DNA from: Sphingomonas quercus
Lineage (GTDB): Bacteria > Pseudomonadota > Alphaproteobacteria > Sphingomonadales > Sphingomonadaceae
DNA length: 64,000 bases
Reading direction: 5' to 3'
Assembly (NCBI RefSeq): GCF_018863195.1
Contig: NZ_JAHKRT010000005.1
Coordinates: forward strand, 186,001-250,000
Every line of letters starts with the position of its first letter. Within the stretch, counting starts at the first letter, position 1. Of the stretch, positions 54,509-62,963 are shown in pieces. The notes below the pieces were generated by a model that was given only the letters and a program-made list of their open reading frames with translations, made no database searches and was not told where the DNA came from. The position numbers and the translations under genes are program-made.

Positions 54509-55182
54509 CCGCCCACCACCATGCAAGTCTCCCCGGCCACCTTGAGCCGTCCGCAGAAATCGGAAGCCTGCGGGCCGACATTGGCGCGCAGGCGATAGAC
54601 GGTACCGGCACCCGCCCGCGCGGGCAGCACGACGGGGGTGAACTCCGCGAGGAAGCGGAAGCGCGCCGAGAGCGCCTTCCACGCCGCATTGGCCTTGCCC
54701 TCGGTAGAGAAGGCGCCGAGCTGGATGCTACCGTTCGACGTGACCTGGGCCGGAGCCGGCGGCGACGAGGCGGGCGCCGCCGGCGGCTCGGTCTCGGCAT
54801 GTTCAGGCTGCGCGTGCGGCTTGGCCATCGGCGCCTCCGGGAGGGCGGACAGGTCCAGCACCGCGCGGGGATCGGCGCCCTCGCTCGCCTGATAGCTCGC
54901 GAAGCCCTCCCCCTCCACCTCCATGCCTCCGGGATCGTCCGGCTTCACCTTGTAGGGACCGGGTGGCGCCTTGATCAGACCAGCCGAGCCGTCTGCAGCG
55001 GGCTGGTCTCGCCACCAGCGCCACGCCACCGTGCCGAGGCCGAGCACAATGGCGATTGCGATAACCGCGGCGATGATCGGCACTAGCGGCAGGTTGTAGG
55101 TGCGCGTCTCGTCGGGCGCCTCCTGCAGCCAGGGCAGTCGGTCCTCGTCGGGGTATCCTCTGCCAGGCCCGGGCGGCGCCAT
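54505..55182 (-). CDS. SPOR-domain membrane protein
   Basis: A 225-residue single-pass protein: a short cytoplasmic part, a membrane helix at about 30-50 (LPLVPIIAAVIAIAIVLGLGTVAW), a Pro/Ala-rich periplasmic linker, and a C-terminal SPOR domain (GSIQLGAFSTEGKANAAWKALSARFRFLAEFTPVV). SPOR binds denuded glycans at division septa. Its start shares one base with the argS stop, and it overlaps nagZ. Confidence 0.92.
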   Translation of the reverse strand: MAPPGPGRGYPDEDRLPWLQEAPDETRTYNLPLVPIIAAVIAIAIVLGLGTVAWRWWRDQPAADGSAGLIKAPPGPYKVKPDDPGGMEVEGEGFASYQASEGADPRAVLDLSALPEAPMAKPHAQPEHAETEPPAAPASSPPAPAQVTSNGSIQLGAFSTEGKANAAWKALSARFRFLAEFTPVVLPARAGAGTVYRLRANVGPQASDFCGRLKVAGETCMVVGG

Positions 55183-56909
55183 CAGTTCAACTCCTCGGCC
55201 GCGGCCACTCCCATGATCGACAGGCCGTTGCGGATGATCTGCCCGATCGCATCCGACAGGGCCAGCCTCGCCGCGCTGAGCGCGGCGTCATCGGCGACCA
55301 GGAAGCGGCGGGCGGGATCGTCGTTCCCGCGATTCCACAGCGCGTGAAACGCAGCGGCGAGATCGTAGAGATAGAAGGCGACGCGATGCGGCTCATGCGT
55401 CGTCGCCGCGCCTTCCACCACGCGTGGGAACTGTGCGGCGAGCTTGACCAGCGCCAACTCCTCGTTGTCGAGGAGCGCGAGGTCGGCGGCCCCGTCCAGC
55501 GCCAGCCCCGCCTCGGCGGCCCGGCGATGCAGCGAGCGGCCCCGCGCATGCGCATATTGCACGTAGAAGACCGGATTATCCTTCGACGCCTCGACCACCT
55601 TCGCGAAATCGAAATCCATCTGCGCATCGGCCTTGCGGGTCAGCATCGAAAAGCGGACCACGTCGCGCCCGACTTCGCGCACCACGTCGGCCAGCGTCAC
55701 GAAAGAGCCCGAGCGCTTCGACATCTTCACCGGCTCGCCGGCGCGCAGCAGGCGCACCATCTGCACCAGCTTGACGTCGAGCGGCACCTTGCCGCCGGTC
55801 AGCGCCTGCACCGCGGCCTGGATGCGCTTCACCGTGCCGGCATGGTCGGCGCCCCAGATGTCGATCAGCTGGTCGGCGGTCTCCGCCTTCTGCGCGTGAT
55901 AGGCGAGGTCGGTGCCGAAATAGGTGAGGCCGCCATCGGCCTTCATCACCGGCCGGTCGCTGTCGTCGCCGAAGGCGGTGGCACGAAACAGGGTCATCCG
56001 CTCCGGCGTCCAGTCCTCCGGCACTTCCCCCTTGGGCGCGTCGAGAGTGCCTTCGTAGACCAGCCCCTCCCCACGCAACCGCTCCAGCGCCGCCGTCACG
56101 CGGCCGGCCTTCTGCACCGCCGCTTCCGAGGAGAACACGTCATGATGGATGCCGAGCAGCGCCAGGTCGGCACGGATCATGTCCATCATCGCCGCGACCG
56201 CCCGCTCGCGGAACAGATCGAGCCACTCGGCCTCGGGCTTGCCGACATAAAGATCGCCATATTCAGCGGCGAGCATCGCACCGACCGGCTTCAGATAGTC
56301 GCCGGGATAAAAGCCCTCCGGGATCTCGATCGCCTCGCCCAGCGCTTCACGGTAGCGCAAATGCGCCGAGCGGCCGAGCGTCTGCACCTGCGCCCCGGCG
56401 TCATTGACATAATATTCGCGGATCACGCCGAAGCCGGCAAAGGCGAGAAGATTGGCCAGCGCATCGCCGACCACCGCGCCGCGGCAGTGGCCCATATGCA
56501 TCGGGCCGGTCGGGTTGGCCGAGACATATTCGACGTTGACGGTGCGCTCGGCGCCGAGGTCCGAACGGCCATAATTGGCACCCTCGCCGAGGATCGTCGC
56601 CAGCTCCTCGCGCCACAGCTCAGGCGACAGGGTGAGATTGATGAAGCCAGGGCCGGCGACCGTCACCGCCTCGACGCCGGAAACTGCCTCCAGCCGCGGG
56701 GCCAGCAGCGCGGCAAGCGCACGAGGATTGGTGCCGGCCGGCTTGGCGAGCACCATCGCCGCGTTGGTGGCGAGATCGCCATGACTGCTGTCGCGCGGCG
56801 GCTCGACCGTCACGGCGCGGCGATCCAGCCCGGCCGGGATCGCGCCGGTGGTTACGAGTTCGTCGAGGATGAGCCCGATTTCGCGGGCAAAGCGGGCGTA
56901 AAGCGTCAT
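55182..56909 (-). CDS. argS: Arginyl-tRNA synthetase
   Basis: A 575-residue class I synthetase. The HIGH motif is HMGH in [19 protein letters not shown], the KMSKS-like motif is KMSKRSGSF, and the C-terminal anticodon-binding domain includes [16 protein letters not shown]. The start [12 protein letters not shown] at 56909 begins the tRNA-binding N-terminal domain. An in-frame ATG at 56969 adds 20 residues without support. Confidence 0.96.
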   Translation of the reverse strand: MTLYARFAREIGLILDELVTTGAIPAGLDRRAVTVEPPRDSSHGDLATNAAMVLAKPAGTNPRALAALLAPRLEAVSGVEAVTVAGPGFINLTLSPELWREELATILGEGANYGRSDLGAERTVNVEYVSANPTGPMHMGHCRGAVVGDALANLLAFAGFGVIREYYVNDAGAQVQTLGRSAHLRYREALGEAIEIPEGFYPGDYLKPVGAMLAAEYGDLYVGKPEAEWLDLFRERAVAAMMDMIRADLALLGIHHDVFSSEAAVQKAGRVTAALERLRGEGLVYEGTLDAPKGEVPEDWTPERMTLFRATAFGDDSDRPVMKADGGLTYFGTDLAYHAQKAETADQLIDIWGADHAGTVKRIQAAVQALTGGKVPLDVKLVQMVRLLRAGEPVKMSKRSGSFVTLADVVREVGRDVVRFSMLTRKADAQMDFDFAKVVEASKDNPVFYVQYAHARGRSLHRRAAEAGLALDGAADLALLDNEELALVKLAAQFPRVVEGAATTHEPHRVAFYLYDLAAAFHALWNRGNDDPARRFLVADDAALSAARLALSDAIGQIIRNGLSIMGVAAAEELN

Positions 56910-57028
56910 CAGCGGTCCGAATGGCGAGGCAAGACAATGGGCCTTAGCGCGCGCACCGCGAGGGATCAAACCAAGCCGGACGACGCGACGCCCCCCGAAC
57001 GGGGCAGGCCGCGTCGACCGGCGTGAAA

Positions 57029-57556
57029 TCAGGACGCGGTGATCACGCCGCAGGCGATGCGCTTGCCGCTATTGCCCGAGGGGTCGGTCTTATAATCGTC
57101 CGGATCGGCGTGGATCATGATCGAGGCGCCATCGGCGTCGAGCAGCGGCGACGCGCCCGAGCTGAGCTTGCCGCCGGGGATCGTGGCCGTCATGCGGCCA
57201 GCGCCATTGGCGGCGACGGTAAGGTTCGCCATGTCGCCCATGTGGGCGCCGGCTGGATTATCCTTGCCGTGCTGATGGCTGGTCGGGTTCCAGTGCCCGC
57301 CGGCGGTGGTGAATTCCGGCCCCTCGCATTTGCCGACCATATGGATGTGAAAGCCCTTGGCGCCAGCCGGCAGGCCGGCAGCGGCGACCGTCACGGTCAG
57401 GCCCGCCGGCGTCTCGGTGAAGGTGGCGGTGCCCTTGCTGGCCCCCGACGCATCCTTGAGCACGGCGGTCGCGCCCGGCTTGCCCTGCGCCATTGCCGTT
57501 GCCTGGCCTAGCAGCGCGAGGCCGATCGTACCCATGAGGATGAAGTGTGCGCGCAT
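57029..57556 (-). CDS. sodC: Superoxide dismutase [Cu-Zn]
   Basis: A periplasmic enzyme of 175 residues with a signal peptide ([23 protein letters not shown]). Metal ligands are in [12 protein letters not shown] (H70, H72), [22 protein letters not shown] and [10 protein letters not shown] (H149). The disulfide pair is C77 and C169. Start at 57556 chosen for the signal peptide. It protects the periplasm from superoxide. Confidence 0.94.
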   Translation of the reverse strand: MRAHFILMGTIGLALLGQATAMAQGKPGATAVLKDASGASKGTATFTETPAGLTVTVAAAGLPAGAKGFHIHMVGKCEGPEFTTAGGHWNPTSHQHGKDNPAGAHMGDMANLTVAANGAGRMTATIPGGKLSSGASPLLDADGASIMIHADPDDYKTDPSGNSGKRIACGVITAS

Positions 57557-57646
57557 GTCCGTCTCCCTGGTCCCGATCCCCAACGCCTCGACGGCGTCAG
57601 CCGTTTCACCGCAAGGGGCGGCAGGCCGAATATTGCGAGCGAAACG

Positions 57647-57681
57647 CAAAAAGGAAAGGGGAGCCGGTTGCCCGGCTCCCC
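57647..57681 (-). terminator. Intrinsic terminator of the ompA-like gene
   Basis: On the minus strand GGGGAGCCGG pairs with CCGGCTCCCC around a GCAA tetraloop, followed by TTTCCTTTTTG. It lies 33 bases after the OmpA stop. Confidence 0.93.
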
Positions 57682-57714
57682 TCCTTTTCGTCACCGAAGT
57701 GGCGTTGACCGACC

Positions 57715-58827
57715 TTACTGGCCCGAACCCGGACCAAAGGTGATCTCCACGCGCCGGTTCTGCGGCTCGCGGACACCGTCCGCGGTCTGCACCAGCAGAC
57801 GGGTTTCGCCGAAGGCCTCGGTCGACAGAGCCGAGTCCGGAATGCCCTTGCCGGCCAGATAGGCCTTCACGGCATCCGCACGACGCTGGGACAGGCCCAT
57901 ATTATACTGAGCGGCACCCGACGTATCGGTGTAGCCCGCCAGCGTGATCGAGGCCTGACCGGTCTGCGCATACTGCGCAGCGGCGTTGTCCAGGATCGAA
58001 GCCGCTTCCGGCGTGATGTTCGACTTATCCCAGTCGAAGAACACGATGAACGGACCCGGAGTCACCGGCGGCGGCGGAGGCGGCGGCGGGGGCGGCGGGG
58101 GCGGAGGCGGCGGCGGCGGAGGCGGCGGAGGCGGGGGCGGCGGAGGCGGCGGCGGAGCAGCCGGCTCACCGAAGTTGTACACGAGGCTCGCCAACAGGCT
58201 GTGCGAGCGGAAATTGCCCTCGAACTCACGGCCGTCGTTGGCGACACCGCGGACATTGTCGGCGCGGAAGTAGCGATACTTCAGGCCGAGATCGATGTTG
58301 GTCGTGACCGGGTAACGGATGCCGGCGATCGCCTGCCACGCAAAGCGGGAGTCGCTGTCATCGAGGAACACCGGCTGCGGACCGATATGGTAATCGGCAA
58401 ACTTCACGCGGGCGACACCGGCACCACCGCCGACATAACCCTGGAAGCTGTCCTCGTCACCGAAGTCGAGCAGGGCGTTGACCATGAAGGACAGCGCGCT
58501 GTTGTGACCACCGGCATTGCCATAAAAGCCGGCCGGCTGGGTGCCGATCAGCGTGCTGGTGGTGAAGCTGTCGTTCTCGGCGGTCTTGTAACCGACTTCG
58601 CCTTCGACACGCAGCATGCCGAAATCATAGCCGACGACGCCGTCGACATCGAAGCCATAGCGGCTGTCGGTGTTCACGGCATTGTTGACCGCGCCGATGT
58701 CCGTCTTGATATCCTCAACGAGCAGGCCACCGCCCTCAACGCCGACGTACCAAGCGCCATCCTTGGCGAGCACTGGCGAGGCCAGCGCGGTGGATGCAAG
58801 CGCCACGAATACGGCGAGCTTCCGCAT
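57715..58827 (-). CDS. OmpA-family outer membrane protein with a 30-proline linker
   Basis: A 370-residue protein with signal peptide 1-21 (MRKLAVFVALASTALASPVLA), an eight-strand beta-barrel at about 22-220, and a linker of 30 consecutive prolines at 225-254. A peptidoglycan-binding OmpA domain follows (FFDWDKSNITPEAASIL; YNMGLSQRRADAVKAYL; QNRRVEITF). It anchors the outer membrane to the cell wall. Translation of the proline run must depend on EF-P. A strong terminator follows. Its upstream region 58828-59025 has no clear promoter by eye. Confidence 0.95.
   Translation of the reverse strand: MRKLAVFVALASTALASPVLAKDGAWYVGVEGGGLLVEDIKTDIGAVNNAVNTDSRYGFDVDGVVGYDFGMLRVEGEVGYKTAENDSFTTSTLIGTQPAGFYGNAGGHNSALSFMVNALLDFGDEDSFQGYVGGGAGVARVKFADYHIGPQPVFLDDSDSRFAWQAIAGIRYPVTTNIDLGLKYRYFRADNVRGVANDGREFEGNFRSHSLLASLVYNFGEPAAPPPPPPPPPPPPPPPPPPPPPPPPPPPPPPVTPGPFIVFFDWDKSNITPEAASILDNAAAQYAQTGQASITLAGYTDTSGAAQYNMGLSQRRADAVKAYLAGKGIPDSALSTEAFGETRLLVQTADGVREPQNRRVEITFGPGSGQ
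58066..58155 (-). repeat. Proline-codon microsatellite in the OmpA-like gene
   Basis: Thirty consecutive triplets, all CCG, CCT or CCC on the minus strand, make an imperfect trinucleotide tract. The mixed codons stabilise it, but slippage could change linker length in steps of one residue. Confidence 0.9.
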
Positions 58828-59025
58828 ATCAGTCCCCTTTCTAACAGGTTCCCTGGGAGGAACTGGGAAAATCCCTAAACCCAAGTTGAGTATCCGCGCA
58901 AGCGGGGTTATTCCCTAGCTGTTGCCAAAAAACTACACTCGTTGCGTAAGCCGAACGACCTGCAGCTCCTGACCACGGCCGGTAAACGCCGCTTCGTCGA
59001 TCCGGTTTCGTAACGACGAAAAAAT

Positions 59026-59526
59026 TTATCCGGAAATCAGTCCGTGAGCACGCAGGACATCCAAGATCTGTGACACAGCCAGCCGAGCCTGTGCGTCCAC
59101 CATCGACCCCCCCGCCGGGTCAGCGACGGCAGGCTGGCGCGAACCCAGGACCTGCTCTCCATTCACCTCGATGGTTGTCACTGGCAACCGGCCAATCGCC
59201 CAGTCATTGCCGGTCCAGCGGACAAAAACACCATCCGTCATGGACCATAGCGTCATTCCGGCAACAGGTCCGACAAATCGCCATCCGCCCTCCGTCCAGG
59301 CAGCGATGCGATGGCCCTGCCCGGCCCAGTCCCCGGTCGGCTCGGCCCCGAGCGCCCAGCATTGGCCCGGGGACGGCGCCGCCGGCGGGCTCACCGCGCC
59401 GGCCATCTCGATCGTGGGATGCAGCGCGGCGTCGAGGATCGCCAGCGCCTCGTTGTGAAAGGCTTCCTTCTGTGCCTGTCCCGGCTCAAGCCAGGGCAGG
59501 GCGAAGCGCGCACTCGCATCGCTCAT
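59026..59526 (-). CDS. DUF2793 protein, gene-transfer-agent associated
   Basis: A 166-residue DUF2793 protein: SARFALPWLEPGQAQKEAFHNEALAILDAALHP is the family start, followed by PAAPSPGQCWALGAEPTGDWAGQGHRIAAWTEGGWRFV. It is found beside gene-transfer-agent or prophage tail genes and may contribute to the tail tip or fibre. Start MSDASARF at 59526. It follows the large tail protein by 10 bases. Confidence 0.87.
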   Translation of the reverse strand: MSDASARFALPWLEPGQAQKEAFHNEALAILDAALHPTIEMAGAVSPPAAPSPGQCWALGAEPTGDWAGQGHRIAAWTEGGWRFVGPVAGMTLWSMTDGVFVRWTGNDWAIGRLPVTTIEVNGEQVLGSRQPAVADPAGGSMVDAQARLAVSQILDVLRAHGLISG

Positions 59527-59536
59527 TCCGCTCTCC

Positions 59537-61705
59537 TCAGTTGACGATGGTCGTTGCCGGCGCCGAAAGGACGCCGAGGCTGCCCTGCTGGCGTATGACG
59601 AAGCTGAGCACGGCGCCCGACGCGATGCCGTCCGCCGTCTGCGCCGCCGCATCATAGTCGAAGGCCGGCGCGGCCAGCTCGACGCTGCGTCCGCGGCCCC
59701 CCGGCGCCGACACCGTCAGCCGATAACGCTCCGCCGTCTCGCCGAGCGCGACGTCGTCGCCGTCGATCCACGTCCAGCCCGCGCGACTCCGTCGGGTCCA
59801 CACGATGCCGACCCCGCCATCGGCCCGCCGCCGGGCCCGCAGATGCACCGGCGCGGGCGGCTCGATCGCCGCGCCGCGCAGGCCCAGCTCGGCGATCGCC
59901 GGCACCGCGTCGCCGACGCCCGCGGCCTGCACGCGCAACATCGCCCCCAACGCGCTCGCCGGCGGATCCCAGCTGGTCAATGCCGGCCGGTCGATCAGCA
60001 CGAAGCGCTCGCCCGGCTGGTGGCCGGCCATCGCCCATTCGGTGCCGCGTCGCCCACGCAGCAACCCGCGCAGGCGCCACTGCCCGGGCCGGATCCGCAC
60101 CGCCTGCGCGAACTGGATGAGCTCGTCGCCGACCAGCGCGAGATTGGCCTCCGCCGCCCGCGCGATATCCTGCCGCCCGACCAGTTCCATGCCGTCGTGG
60201 AGAAGGGTGACGTCGAGGCGGCTGGCATCGTCCCTGAGCGCCGCCTGCCCGGCGGTCAGGACGCTCGTCGCGCTACCGGTCACCGCCGGCGCGGCCGTGG
60301 CGCCGATCGCCTGCCAGCTCGTGCCACCGTCCAGGCTCACCATCAGCTCGGCCCGCCGCCAGCCGGGGGAGGTGCCCGCCGCGGCGATCCACAACCTCGG
60401 TCCGGCCGGCAGCGCATCCTCCACCGAGGGCAATTCGAACGGCACCAGCTGGGTCGCCCCATGGACCAGGTCGGCATCGGCCACCGGCCGGCCGGCGCTC
60501 GCCGGCGGCAGCAGGCCGGAGGCCGGCATGCTCGCCACCAGCGACAGGCGCAGCCTCATCGCCTCCAGCGTCGTCTCGACGATGCGCCAGCGCTCGCCGC
60601 GCCCCGGCAGGGTCACCGCCTCGCCCGGCCTGAGCGCCAGCGCCCGCCAGGACAGGCTCACCTCAGCGGTCGTCCGTTCCGCCCAGTCCCGCGCCAGCCG
60701 CGCCTCGGCCAGCGCCTTGGCGGCAGAGGCATCGAGCGCGGCGGCGATGTCGATCCCTTCGGCGCGCCGCCCCGGCCCTGCCCGCCGCGCGCGCTGCAGG
60801 CCCGCCTGATAATCGCGCGCCGGCTCGAAATAGCCGAGCGCGATCTCGTCGGGCAGCGTGCCGGCGGCGCGGCGCTCGATGCGCGGGCGCTCCTCGCCGC
60901 CGACCAGTCCGCCGATCGCCAGCGCCTCGGCCTCGCCGTCGCTCAATATCAGCCGCTCCCCGTCATCGGCGATGACGAGCGGCACCGCCTCGGCAAGGTC
61001 CTGCAAGACGCCACGGATGCTGTCGCCTGCCGCCGCGAAGCCGCCGAGCGTCGCCTGCACCGCGCCGCCGGCATCGCCGTCGCTCAGCGTGTGCGCGATC
61101 ATGCCGAGCGATACCGGCCCGGCGTCCGCCTCGACCTCGAATGTCAGCGACGGGATATGGTTGCCATAATCGGCGAGCTGGAAGTCCTCGAACACGGCAT
61201 AAGCCATGCCGCGATAGGCGGGCGTATGGCTCACCCCCTCGGCGGACGCGATCAGCGGGTCGACCGGCTGGTCCTCGCCGCCGGTATGGAGGCGATAGCC
61301 GGTCTGGCTCTTCCAGTCGCCCGCCTCGCCGCGCAGCAGCTTGCCGTCCGCCCAGATGCGCTTCACGCCGCGGATCGGCCGCCCTGACAGCGCCACCGCG
61401 AACGACGCCGAATAGCTGTAGCTGGTGGTCTTCGGCGCGCCCTTGCCACCGCCGGATCGGTGCTGCGCTTCCCTGAGGTCGGTCGCCCAGATCACCGTCC
61501 CCGCGACCCGCAGCGTTCCGAACAGCCTGGGAATTGCCGAGCCATAGGAGGAGGTCTGCACCGCGAGCTGGCTGAGCCGCGCCCCCTGCCGGCCCTTCGG
61601 CGCAAGCAGCTTGGTGTCGATCAGCGATCCGAACACCGCGCCGACGGCACCCCCGATCGGCCCGCCGATCATCGTCCCGACGGTGGTGAGCACCAGGGTC
61701 GCCAT
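59537..61705 (-). CDS. Gene-transfer-agent tail tip (host specificity-like) protein
   Basis: A 722-residue protein starting MATLVLTTVGTMIGGPIGGAVGAVFGSLIDTKLLAPKGRQGARL, the hallmark of the tail-tip protein of gene transfer agents. LYGTLR-like RLFGTLRVAGTVIWATDL, WADGKLLRGEAGDW, and PAYRGMAYAVFEDFQLADYGNHIPSLTFEV follow. It is shorter than the Rhodobacter GTA gp15 (over 1,200 residues) because the TIM-barrel domain is missing. The stop of the upstream NlpC/P60 gene shares one base with its start. Confidence 0.9.
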   Translation of the reverse strand: MATLVLTTVGTMIGGPIGGAVGAVFGSLIDTKLLAPKGRQGARLSQLAVQTSSYGSAIPRLFGTLRVAGTVIWATDLREAQHRSGGGKGAPKTTSYSYSASFAVALSGRPIRGVKRIWADGKLLRGEAGDWKSQTGYRLHTGGEDQPVDPLIASAEGVSHTPAYRGMAYAVFEDFQLADYGNHIPSLTFEVEADAGPVSLGMIAHTLSDGDAGGAVQATLGGFAAAGDSIRGVLQDLAEAVPLVIADDGERLILSDGEAEALAIGGLVGGEERPRIERRAAGTLPDEIALGYFEPARDYQAGLQRARRAGPGRRAEGIDIAAALDASAAKALAEARLARDWAERTTAEVSLSWRALALRPGEAVTLPGRGERWRIVETTLEAMRLRLSLVASMPASGLLPPASAGRPVADADLVHGATQLVPFELPSVEDALPAGPRLWIAAAGTSPGWRRAELMVSLDGGTSWQAIGATAAPAVTGSATSVLTAGQAALRDDASRLDVTLLHDGMELVGRQDIARAAEANLALVGDELIQFAQAVRIRPGQWRLRGLLRGRRGTEWAMAGHQPGERFVLIDRPALTSWDPPASALGAMLRVQAAGVGDAVPAIAELGLRGAAIEPPAPVHLRARRRADGGVGIVWTRRSRAGWTWIDGDDVALGETAERYRLTVSAPGGRGRSVELAAPAFDYDAAAQTADGIASGAVLSFVIRQQGSLGVLSAPATTIVN

Positions 61706-62151
61706 CAGCGCGCCTCCATCATGCGGAACATTGCCAGCACCGGCGCCTCCGGCCACCCCGGGGTCTCCACGACCCGCCGCAGCCCGGCATGGGCGTGGAC
61801 GAAGCCGTCCCACGTCCAGACGCCGAGGTGGAGCTGCGCCGGCCCCGCCTGGATCAGCATCAGGTCCCCCGCCTGCGCGTCCTTGCCATCAAGCCGTCGA
61901 AGTCCCGCCGCCTCGATCCGCATCCCCACCACCGCGGGGTCACCGCCGCGCAACGCATAATCGCCGGGCACGGCCACCCCATAGGCGGCGGCCGCTACGC
62001 CGACGCAATCCAGCCCGTAGTCGACATCGCGCCCCTGCGGCCGAAAGCGCGCGCCGACGCACGCCAGCGCCGCCCGCGCTGCCGCTTCGCCCATTCGCAT
62101 CATTTGATCCTTTGTTGGCCAGGCGCCGGAAGGCGCATCCTCGAACTTCAC
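61705..62151 (-). CDS. NlpC/P60 peptidase, gene-transfer-agent tail
   Basis: A 148-residue cell-wall peptidase (GTA gp14 type). Catalytic Cys in GRDVDYGLDCVGVAAAAYG and His in LHLGVWTWDGFVHAHAG, with QAGDLMLIQ before it. It probably cleaves peptidoglycan during DNA injection. The GTG start at 62151 overlaps the previous stop as GTGA; a Met at residue 17 is an alternative. Confidence 0.9.
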   Translation of the reverse strand: MKFEDAPSGAWPTKDQMMRMGEAAARAALACVGARFRPQGRDVDYGLDCVGVAAAAYGVAVPGDYALRGGDPAVVGMRIEAAGLRRLDGKDAQAGDLMLIQAGPAQLHLGVWTWDGFVHAHAGLRRVVETPGWPEAPVLAMFRMMEAR

Positions 62152-62963
62152 GCCCCCGGATAGCGGGTCAGCAGGTCATTGCCCGGCAGATGCGGCTCGC
62201 CCCTGAAGTTCACCGCGTTGGCAAAGCGCGCCGCGCAGGTCTCCAGCCGCCTGTCGCAGCCTTCCTCCAGCATCACCCGCTCGCCCGCCGTCACCGCGAA
62301 AGCCGGCGCCTCGCGCAAGGTCAGCACGTCGCCCGCCGAGGCGGCGACGTCCGCCGCCAGTCCGCCATTCGGCCCGTCCAGCCAGCGCAGCCGGCCATAT
62401 CCATAGCCGTTCGGCGCCGGCTCCGCCCGATCGATGCGCAGGGCAAGCCCGTCCGCCTCGACCACCGCCACGATCGCCGTGCGCGCGCCGAGATCGACGC
62501 GACACCGCCGGTCACCGAGGCTCGCCCGGCATTCCGGCGACGTCGCCTCGACCACCGGCCGCTCCAGCAGCGCCGCCGGCCCCCGCAGCTCGGCGGTGAA
62601 GCCGGTGCCCGCCACGCCGACATCGCCAATCTCCCCGCGCGCCAGCAACAGCGGCGCCTCGTCCGGCGCCGTCCAGTCCACCGCCCACAGCCTCAGCCGC
62701 GCCCCGTCCCACCGGCCGGCGGCGAGGTCCGCCTCGGTGATCGCATCGGCGGTGAGCGCCCCGCCGACGTCCAGCGTCGACACCTCCAGCCCGGCGCTGC
62801 GGGTGATCGCCGACGGCGCCATGCCGGGGGCCGCGCGATAAACGAGCCCGTCCATCACCAGATCACGGTCATGGCTGGTGAAGCCGAGCGTCACACCGTC
62901 GCGCCGCTCCAGCCGCCAGCAGAAGGCGAGGGTGGTCAGCGTCTCGTCGAGCCACGCCGTCAC
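62148..62963 (-). CDS. DUF2163 baseplate protein, gene-transfer-agent tail
   Basis: A 271-residue protein (GTA gp13 type): LTTLAFCWRLERRDGVTLGFTSHDRDLVMDGLVYRAAPGM is diagnostic and CDRRLETCAARFANAVNFRGEPHLPGNDLL the C-terminal signature, with cysteines that bind an iron-sulfur cluster in related phage hub proteins. ATGA overlap with the upstream gene. Confidence 0.92.
   Translation of the reverse strand: MTAWLDETLTTLAFCWRLERRDGVTLGFTSHDRDLVMDGLVYRAAPGMAPSAITRSAGLEVSTLDVGGALTADAITEADLAAGRWDGARLRLWAVDWTAPDEAPLLLARGEIGDVGVAGTGFTAELRGPAALLERPVVEATSPECRASLGDRRCRVDLGARTAIVAVVEADGLALRIDRAEPAPNGYGYGRLRWLDGPNGGLAADVAASAGDVLTLREAPAFAVTAGERVMLEEGCDRRLETCAARFANAVNFRGEPHLPGNDLLTRYPGA

Noticed and set aside
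58066-58155. GGC-type tract as a CRISPR or phase-variation switch
   Set aside because: Triplet repeat stays in frame for any number of units, so slippage changes length but does not turn the gene off.
57986-58273. Plus-strand frame with a long glycine run
   Set aside because: It is the complement of the proline tract of the OmpA gene.
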